From: Candidatus Eisenbergiella stercorigallinarum
Lineage (GTDB): Bacteria > Bacillota > Clostridia > Lachnospirales > Lachnospiraceae
Direction of reading: 5' to 3'
DNA length: 10,217 bases
Assembly: GCA_019120525.1 (NCBI GenBank)
Contig: DWUW01000104.1
Location: 1-10,217, forward strand
Below are positions 5,292 to 10,217 of the stretch, one piece after another. The notes beneath the pieces are model-generated. The model was not told the origin of the DNA. It saw only the letters and a program-made list of their open reading frames with translations, and did not search any database. Position 1 is the first letter of the stretch, and every line of letters starts with the position of its first letter. Position numbers and translations under genes: made by a program.

Positions 5292-6785
5292 TTATCTCTT
5301 GTCGCGCAGCATCACATCGTGCGCCCCTCCCTCCACGATGCTCGTGGAGGACACCAGCGTGATCTTGGCTTTTTTCTGCAGCTCCGGAATGGTAAGCGCG
5401 CCGCAGTTGCACATGGTGGACTTCACCTTGCTTAAGGTCATGGTCACATTGTCATGCAGGCTCCCCGCGTATGGGACTAAGGAATCCACCCCTTCTTCAA
5501 AGGAAAGCTTTCTGTCGCCTCCCAGATCGTATCTCTGCCAGTTCCTCGCGCGGGCGCTGCCTTCCCCCCAGTATTCCTTCATATAACTTCCGTTAATGTT
5601 CACCCGTTTGGTGGGGCTTTCATCAAAACGGGCAAAATACCGGCCCAGCATGACAAAATCCGCCCCCATGGCCAGCGCCAGCGTAATATGGTAATCATGT
5701 ACGATGCCGCCGTCAGAGCAGATGGGGACATAGATTCCCGTTTCCTTATAATATTCGTCCCTTGCCTTCGCCACCTCGATCACAGCGGTCGCCTGGCCTC
5801 TGCCGATTCCCTTCTGCTCCCTGGTGATACAGATGGCCCCGCCGCCGATCCCGATCTTGACGAAATCCGCCCCCGCCTCAGCGAGAAAACGGAAACCGTC
5901 CCCGTCCACTACGTTTCCGGCTCCCACCTTTACGCTGCGGCCGTATTTTTTCCGGATATAATCCAGCGTGATCTTCTGCCATTCGGAGTATCCCTCCGAG
6001 CTGTCAATGCACAGGGCGTCCGCCCCTGCCTCTACCAGCGCGGGGACCCTGTCCTCATAATCCCTGGTATTGATCCCCGCGCCCACCATATACCGCTTGG
6101 AGGAATCGATCAGTTCATTTTCATTCTTTTTATGCGTATCATAGTCCTTGCGGAACACCAGATAGACCAGCTCCCTCTCTTTATTCACCAGAGGAAGGCA
6201 GTTGATCTTGTGCTCCCAGATGATGTCGTTGGCCTCCTTCAGCGTGGTATCCTCATCCGCGTATACCAGATCCTCAAATTTTGTCATGAATTCGGAAACC
6301 TTTGTATCCGGGCTCATCCGGCTCACACGGTAATCCTTGTTCGTCACGATCCCGAGGAGCTTTCCCCCGTTTGCCCCCGTTTCCGTAACCGCGACCGTGG
6401 AATGGCCTGTCCGCTCCGTCAGCTCCAGCACATCCCTCAGCGTCATATCCGGCGATACGTTGGAATCGCTCACCACAAATCCCGCCCGGTAGCGCTTCAC
6501 CCTTCTCACCATCTCCGCCTGCTGCTTTGCTGGCTGTGAGCCGTATATAAAAGCCATTCCTCCCTCCTGTGCCAGCGCCACCGCCAGCCGGTCGTCGGAA
6601 ACGGACTGCATGATCGCGGATACCATTGGAATATTGATGGAAAGCTCCGGCTCCTGCCCCCTTTCAAATCTGACCAGCGGTGTTTTCAGACTTACCTTCG
6701 ACGGAATGCATTCCGTGGAGGAATACCCCGGTATCAGGAGATATTCGCTGAAAGTCCTTGACGGTTCCCCATAATAAAACGCCAT
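5292..6785 (-). CDS. guaB: IMP dehydrogenase, Tritrichomonas-like type
   Basis: The enzyme oxidises IMP to XMP with NAD+, the committed step of GMP synthesis. The 497-aa length is normal. The catalytic barrel is interrupted by a CBS pair (about 105-220). The catalytic loop GIGGGAICITREQKG (312-326) contains Cys319. IMP and NAD contacts include Asp261 (CIDSSEG), Asp358 (CSDGG) and LGRYFARF (380-387). The mobile flap contains the Arg418-Tyr419 dyad in RNWQRYD. Cys319, Asp261, Asp358, Arg418 and Tyr419 have the same numbers as in the Tritrichomonas foetus enzyme, whose sequence it resembles over its whole length as I recall it. Typical bacterial enzymes have GPGSICTTR here. The start MAFYYGEP is supported by AGGAGGG (6789-6795), 3 nt upstream. 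It has its own promoter and leader hairpin and converges on the ytvI-type gene. Confidence 0.95.
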   Translation of the reverse strand: MAFYYGEPSRTFSEYLLIPGYSSTECIPSKVSLKTPLVRFERGQEPELSINIPMVSAIMQSVSDDRLAVALAQEGGMAFIYGSQPAKQQAEMVRRVKRYRAGFVVSDSNVSPDMTLRDVLELTERTGHSTVAVTETGANGGKLLGIVTNKDYRVSRMSPDTKVSEFMTKFEDLVYADEDTTLKEANDIIWEHKINCLPLVNKERELVYLVFRKDYDTHKKNENELIDSSKRYMVGAGINTRDYEDRVPALVEAGADALCIDSSEGYSEWQKITLDYIRKKYGRSVKVGAGNVVDGDGFRFLAEAGADFVKIGIGGGAICITREQKGIGRGQATAVIEVAKARDEYYKETGIYVPICSDGGIVHDYHITLALAMGADFVMLGRYFARFDESPTKRVNINGSYMKEYWGEGSARARNWQRYDLGGDRKLSFEEGVDSLVPYAGSLHDNVTMTLSKVKSTMCNCGALTIPELQKKAKITLVSSTSIVEGGAHDVMLRDKR

Positions 6786-6801
6786 ATACCCTCCTTTTTG
6801 A

Positions 6802-6844
6802 GGCTGCCGGCAGCGGAAGCCCTTCCTCCGCCCGCCGGGCAGCC
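6802..6844 (-). promoter_or_regulatory. GC-rich leader hairpin of the IMP dehydrogenase mRNA
   Basis: GGCTGCC (6802-6808) pairs with GGCAGCC (6838-6844). The stem continues through GGC/GCC past one bulged base, then GCGGA/TCCGC (6813-6831). This makes roughly 15 bp ending 6 nt before the ribosome binding site. It fills almost the whole leader, which would begin near 6852. A's rather than U's follow it on the mRNA, so it is not an intrinsic terminator. It may stabilise the mRNA 5' end or modulate ribosome access. Confidence 0.5.
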
Positions 6845-6858
6845 AGCCTGTTATCTTC

Positions 6859-6887
6859 ATTATAGCTTCGGCCCGGACATGCGTCAA
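6859..6887 (-). promoter_or_regulatory. strong sigma-A promoter for guaB
   Basis: TTGACG (6887-6882), a 17-nt spacer and a perfect TATAAT (6864-6859) make a near-consensus promoter on the minus strand. The start would fall about 7 nt downstream, near 6852. It is divergent from the diguanylate cyclase promoter, about 55 nt away. Confidence 0.75.
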
Positions 6888-6941
6888 CCGCCGCCTTTTC
6901 CCGGCCGGGGAAGGTTTTTTTCTGAAAATAGAAACGTTTTT

Positions 6942-6971
6942 TTGGTAATCTATCCCAGGATATGATATAAT
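6942..6971 (+). promoter_or_regulatory. promoter for the diguanylate cyclase gene
   Basis: A perfect TATAAT (6966-6971) lies 18 nt after a mediocre TTGGTA (6942-6947). The start would be near 6978, giving a leader of about 45 nt that includes the G-rich ribosome binding site GGGGGGAG (7009-7016). Confidence 0.6.
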
Positions 6972-7022
6972 AACAAAGATTGAAACCCATCCGGAATATC
7001 AAAAATATGGGGGGAGATTGTG

Positions 7023-8333
7023 ATGATGAAAGAACTGCTGATACAGTTTTTTGACGCCTATCTGGTAAAACGGGATCTGGAGGAAGCCCTGTCCTTTCTT
7101 TCCGACCAGGTGATCAGCCTTGGGACCGGCGCGCAGGAGATCGCCAGGAACAAATCTGAGCTGCGCGAACTGATGATCCGGGAATTCCAGGCAATCCCCA
7201 ACGGATTCCATTATGAGATCCGGGATTATCTGGAGCACTGTTATCCGGACGGCCTTTTCAGCATTTACTGCAGCGTCATAACCTCCATGCCTGATGAAAA
7301 CGACGGGGAGCTGCTCTTCCAGACCAGGCTTACCGCAACCGCGGCCAGGCTTGAAGACGGATGGAAAATCGTCAGCCTTCACATGTCCGCCCCTTCCGAC
7401 CAGCAGGAGGAGGAAGAATTTTTCCCGATCAAATACGGCAGGCAGGCCATAGGGAAGCTGGGCCTGGCCGCGAACAAGAACCTGATCGATATCATGCTGT
7501 CCATGCTGCCCGGCGGGATCATGGGCGCCTATCTGGAAAAGGGGCTTCCCCTTTACATCATAAACGACACCATGCTGCATTATCTGGGGTATACCTACGA
7601 TGAATTCGTGGAGGCGACCGGGGAGGAAATGGAGCGGATCATTGAGCCGCAGGACTGGAACCGGGTCGAAAAGGCAATCTATGACGGTTTCCATAAAAAC
7701 GGCAGCTACGACGTACAGTACCGTGTCATCCGCAAGGACGGTACAAGGATGTGGGTCAACGACAAGGGGCGGGAGATCACCACGGAGGACGGCCGGAAAG
7801 CCATGGTCAGCGTCATGCTGGATATCAGCGAAGATATCCTGCTCCAGCAGAAGCTGATGCGGGAAGTTATGGAGGATTTCCTTACGGGTATCCTGAACCG
7901 GAAGGGCGCCCTCTTCCATATCGAAGGCTTCCTCAAGAAGCATCAGCCCGGCGCTCTGTTTCTTTTGGATATTGATAATTTTAAAAAGGTGAACGATACC
8001 TACGGCCATCAGACCGGCGACCAGGTCCTGTCCCTGCTGGCCAACATCCTGCGGAAGAATACCAGGCAGGAGGATGTCGCCGCCCGTATCGGAGGCGATG
8101 AATTCCTGCTCTTTCTCCCCGGCTGTACACAGCCCGACGTCCTGCGGAACAAGGCGGAACGGATCCGCAGCCTTTTCTGCGGCGCGAGCCTGCAGTTTGA
8201 TAAGGTCGAGCTGTCGGTCAGCATCGGGATCTGCATCGGCGATGGCTATATGGATGTGGACCGTTTGCTGAAAATTGCCGATGACAAATTGTATTCCGTC
8301 AAAAAGAGCGGAAAGGGGGGCTTCCTGCTGTAA
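7023..8333 (+). CDS. SnoaL-like/PAS/GGDEF diguanylate cyclase
   Basis: This 436-aa soluble protein probably makes cyclic di-GMP from two GTP. Residues 1-125 look like an NTF2/SnoaL-like alpha-beta domain, ending in the strands RLTATAARLEDGWKIVSLHMS. A PAS domain follows (about 150-272), with YLGYTYDEF (187-195) and the terminal RKDGTRMWVNDKGREI (237-252) and VMLDISED pattern. The GGDEF domain (about 280-436) has FLTGILNRKG (286-295), the metal site DIDNFKKVNDTYGH (316-329) and intact RIGGDEF (355-361). RQED (348-351), five residues before GGDEF, is a product-inhibition I-site. There is no membrane segment, so input is cytoplasmic. The start is ambiguous between GTG 7020, ATG 7023 and ATG 7026; GGGGGGAG (7009-7016) best fits 7023 or 7026. 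The gene is monocistronic. The signal sensed is unknown. Confidence 0.9.
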   Translation: MMKELLIQFFDAYLVKRDLEEALSFLSDQVISLGTGAQEIARNKSELRELMIREFQAIPNGFHYEIRDYLEHCYPDGLFSIYCSVITSMPDENDGELLFQTRLTATAARLEDGWKIVSLHMSAPSDQQEEEEFFPIKYGRQAIGKLGLAANKNLIDIMLSMLPGGIMGAYLEKGLPLYIINDTMLHYLGYTYDEFVEATGEEMERIIEPQDWNRVEKAIYDGFHKNGSYDVQYRVIRKDGTRMWVNDKGREITTEDGRKAMVSVMLDISEDILLQQKLMREVMEDFLTGILNRKGALFHIEGFLKKHQPGALFLLDIDNFKKVNDTYGHQTGDQVLSLLANILRKNTRQEDVAARIGGDEFLLFLPGCTQPDVLRNKAERIRSLFCGASLQFDKVELSVSIGICIGDGYMDVDRLLKIADDKLYSVKKSGKGGFLL

Positions 8334-8500
8334 ATAGCCGCCTCAGCTGCTGCGGCCCTCCACTCCGCCATGCCAGCTCGACTCCGCTTCGCTTCGTCTC
8401 GCTGCGGCTTATCGCCGTATACAGGAAGAAACGGAGACCCTCCTGCGGGCGAGCCCGCGTCGGGTTTCCGTTTCTTCCTGTGCATGGCTCATGATGAACG
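8334..8500. repeat. convergent intergenic gap with a long imperfect inverted repeat
   Basis: The gap between two convergent stop codons holds a large stem. ACAGGAAGAAACGGAGACCC (8421-8440) pairs with its near-perfect complement at 8462-8481, 20 bp with a single mismatch that is a G-U pair on one strand. An inner hairpin, GCGGG-CGAG-CCCGC (8445-8458), sits in the loop. To its left is a C/T-rich stretch with CTTCG-type repeats (about 8378-8400) and AGCCGC (8336-8341), which can pair with GCGGCT (8404-8409). No U-tract follows the long stem on either strand, so it is not a standard terminator. It may block read-through between the convergent genes or be a dispersed repeat. Confidence 0.6.
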
Positions 8501-9211
8501 TCACATCTCTGCTTCGAAGCGGTCCATGTTGTCTATTTTGCCGATCACCACAATGACGTCCCCGTCCTGAAGGCAGTAATCGGGCTGAACCTCTATGTTC
8601 GTCACGCGGCCGCTCTCAATGGCTATGACGTTGAGGCGGTATTTTTTACGGATGCCGTATTCCTCAATGGTCTTCCCGACAAGCTTTCCGGCGACCCTGA
8701 TCTGGCGGATCTCAACGCTGTTGTCCAGGGAAACATAATCAAGGAAGTTCCTGGAGATAAGACGTTTCCCAAGGCGGATCGCCATATCGCGTTCCGGATA
8801 GACAACCTGGGCGCCCAGCTTTTCCAGCACGGAGCCCTGTTCCGCGGTAAGGGCTTTGGCGATTACATGGGGGATCCCCATCTCGACCACGCACATGGTC
8901 GTCAGGATGCTGGTATCCATTTTCTCACCGATACAGACAATCACCGTATCGCAGTTCTGGATCCCCACCTCCCTTAAGGTTTCCGCGTTCAGTTCATCCA
9001 CCACAAAGGCGTAATCCGTATACTGACGGAGCTCTTTCACCTTTGCCTCGTTCTTGTCGATCACGATCACATCCTTACCCGCCTTGGCAATGGTAATGGC
9101 CAGCGCGGTACCAAAGCGCCCGAGGCCGATCACGCCGAAAGATTCGGCTTCCTGATTCTTTTTCATATCTGGTTCTGTTCCTTTCTCTTCCTTAAAAAAT
9201 AAAAATGACAT
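8501..9211 (-). CDS. ktrA: KtrA-type potassium channel regulatory (RCK) protein
   Basis: The 236-aa cytoplasmic protein is the gating subunit of a Ktr/Trk potassium uptake system. An N-terminal RCK domain has the Rossmann signature GVIGLGRFG (26-34) and the acidic residue Asp52 ending strand two (VIVIDKN), which bind NAD(H) or ATP/ADP. SLDNSVEIRQI (161-171) to the end forms the RCK_C domain, which in B. subtilis KtrA/C binds cyclic di-AMP. KtrA usually forms an octameric ring under a KtrB dimer. GGGAGA (9219-9224), 7 nt upstream, supports the start at 9211. This gives a 15-residue N-terminal extension compared with the alternative Met16 (9166), which has only a weaker upstream GGAAC. It follows ktrB by 16 nt and is clearly in the same operon. 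Confidence 0.9.
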   Translation of the reverse strand: MSFLFFKEEKGTEPDMKKNQEAESFGVIGLGRFGTALAITIAKAGKDVIVIDKNEAKVKELRQYTDYAFVVDELNAETLREVGIQNCDTVIVCIGEKMDTSILTTMCVVEMGIPHVIAKALTAEQGSVLEKLGAQVVYPERDMAIRLGKRLISRNFLDYVSLDNSVEIRQIRVAGKLVGKTIEEYGIRKKYRLNVIAIESGRVTNIEVQPDYCLQDGDVIVVIGKIDNMDRFEAEM

Positions 9212-9227
9212 GATTCTGTCTCCCGCG

Positions 9228-10217
9228 CTAACCGATGGTAACCGGTTCTTCCGTGTACCTGGCGTTGGGCTCCGGATGGTCGATCCACATGGAAACCAGG
9301 GTAAACGCGCCGATCCTTCCCGTATACATCACCAGGATGATGACCAGCTTGCCCGCCGCGGACAGGCCGGGCGTGATCCCTGTGGAAAGCCCGACCGTAC
9401 CGAAAGCGGAGATCACTTCAAACAGAAGCTGGATAAAAGTACAGTCAGGCTCCAGGACGCACATCAGGAAGGTCGCCACACATACCACCCCCAGCGACAG
9501 GCTGGTGACCAGATATGCTTTGGACAGATTTTCCTTTGAAATATTCCTGCGGAAGGAGCTCAACGGCCTTTTTACAAAAATGCTCCTTGCCGCCTGCACC
9601 AGTACGAAGAAGGTGCTGGTCTTAATACCGCCGCCCGTGGAACCGGGAGACGCGCCGACGAACATCAGGATACACAGGACAAACAGGCCCGCATTGGTAA
9701 AATCTCCGATGGCATAGGTGGAAAACCCGGCCGTCCTTGCCGATACGCTGTGGAAAAAGGCTCCGAGCCAGGAAATATCCTCCGTCAGCTTCAGCAGCAC
9801 CGTTCCCGTCACGATCAGGACGATACTGGTGGTAATGACCACCTTGGAATGCAGGGCGAGCTTTTTAAAGCGCTTCTGCTTCAGCACGTCCAGGATGACC
9901 AGAAAACCGATACCGCCGAAAATGATCAGTCCGCAGGTCGTCAGGTTTAAAAGGATATTCTCCTGATACGGGATCAGGTTGCGGAGCCCGCCCAGAATAT
10001 CAAAGCCCGAATTGTTAAAGGCCGCCACGGAATGGAACACGCTGATCCACAGGGCGCGCGGCAGCGGATAATCCTGGCTGAACACGATAAAGCTCAGGAC
10101 CGCTCCCGTAACCTCAAAAAACAGTGTCATGAACAGGACCGCGCGCACCAGCTTGACGATCCCCCGGAAGCTGTCCACGTTCAGGGCTTCCTTGGCAAGA
10201 AGCCTTCCCCGGATGCT
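9228..10217 (-). CDS. ktrB: KtrB/TrkH-type potassium uptake membrane subunit (5' end outside window)
   Basis: The visible 329 C-terminal residues belong to the pore-forming subunit of a Ktr/Trk system. The reading frame is open to the right edge (first residues SIRGRLLAKEALN), so roughly 115-120 N-terminal residues are missing. Three of the four pore-loop motifs are visible, each with its filter glycine: FNNSGFD (67-73 of the visible part), ARTAGFS (160-166) and AFGTVGLS (271-278). Other signatures are FGGIGF (100-105) and GASPGSTGGGIKTSTF (188-203), the latter near the flexible gate of transmembrane segment M2 of the third repeat. The protein imports K+, probably coupled to Na+. A GTG at 10178 is an internal valine, not the start. 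ktrA follows after 16 nt. Confidence 0.93.
   Translation of the reverse strand, partial: SIRGRLLAKEALNVDSFRGIVKLVRAVLFMTLFFEVTGAVLSFIVFSQDYPLPRALWISVFHSVAAFNNSGFDILGGLRNLIPYQENILLNLTTCGLIIFGGIGFLVILDVLKQKRFKKLALHSKVVITTSIVLIVTGTVLLKLTEDISWLGAFFHSVSARTAGFSTYAIGDFTNAGLFVLCILMFVGASPGSTGGGIKTSTFFVLVQAARSIFVKRPLSSFRRNISKENLSKAYLVTSLSLGVVCVATFLMCVLEPDCTFIQLLFEVISAFGTVGLSTGITPGLSAAGKLVIILVMYTGRIGAFTLVSMWIDHPEPNARYTEEPVTIG

Noticed and set aside
5688..6539. 283-aa plus-strand frame
   Set aside because: It is antisense to the well-identified IMP dehydrogenase gene.
6786..6887. 34-residue N-terminal extension of the IMP dehydrogenase
   Set aside because: It would cover the promoter and leader hairpin, and the protein family begins at MAFYYGEP, which has a ribosome binding site directly upstream.
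6999..8009. 336-aa minus-strand frame
   Set aside because: It is antisense to the diguanylate cyclase gene, which has intact GGDEF and PAS motifs.

Overview
The window looks like chromosomal DNA of a moderately GC-rich Clostridia member, most likely Lachnospiraceae. The signs are a Ktr-type potassium pair, a YtvI-type membrane protein of spore formers, an Rpn-family nuclease, a SnoaL/PAS/GGDEF protein and strong AGGAGG-type ribosome binding sites. This placement is inference from protein resemblance, not a database match.

Layout, left to right. 1-1161: a leftward unit with its own promoter, encoding a beta-propeller glycosidase-like protein and the first 24 codons of a tightly coupled next gene. 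1292-3087: a small accessory-looking patch. It holds a 58-aa ribbon-helix-helix protein (rightward), a bidirectional terminator, a leftward Rpn nuclease gene with a hairpin-rich leader of about 270 nt, a 20-bp perfect palindrome, and the 3' remnant of a YitT-type gene. 3088-3936: a leftward metallo-beta-lactamase-fold hydrolase. 4006-5273: a rightward ytvI-type AI-2E family gene with promoter, structured leader and terminator. 5292-6887: a leftward IMP dehydrogenase with a clear sigma-A promoter and leader hairpin. 6942-8333: a divergent SnoaL-PAS-GGDEF diguanylate cyclase. 8334-8500: a gene-free gap with a long imperfect inverted repeat. 8501-10217: a leftward ktrB-ktrA potassium uptake pair, with ktrB running off the right edge.

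Most genes are separate housekeeping or signalling units. The functional pairs are ktrB/ktrA (pore and gating ring), and probably the glycosidase with its coupled neighbour.

The most interesting signal is inside rpn. An in-frame ATG at codon 222 is preceded by a 10-nt match to the complement of the 16S rRNA 3' end. This would yield a separate 91-aa C-terminal protein, like the intragenic antitoxins reported for E. coli Rpn nucleases. Other points worth checking are the rpn leader, the palindrome next to the yitT remnant, an IMP dehydrogenase strongly resembling the Tritrichomonas foetus enzyme, and a ytvI leader whose Shine-Dalgarno may reach the start codon only when a hairpin folds.
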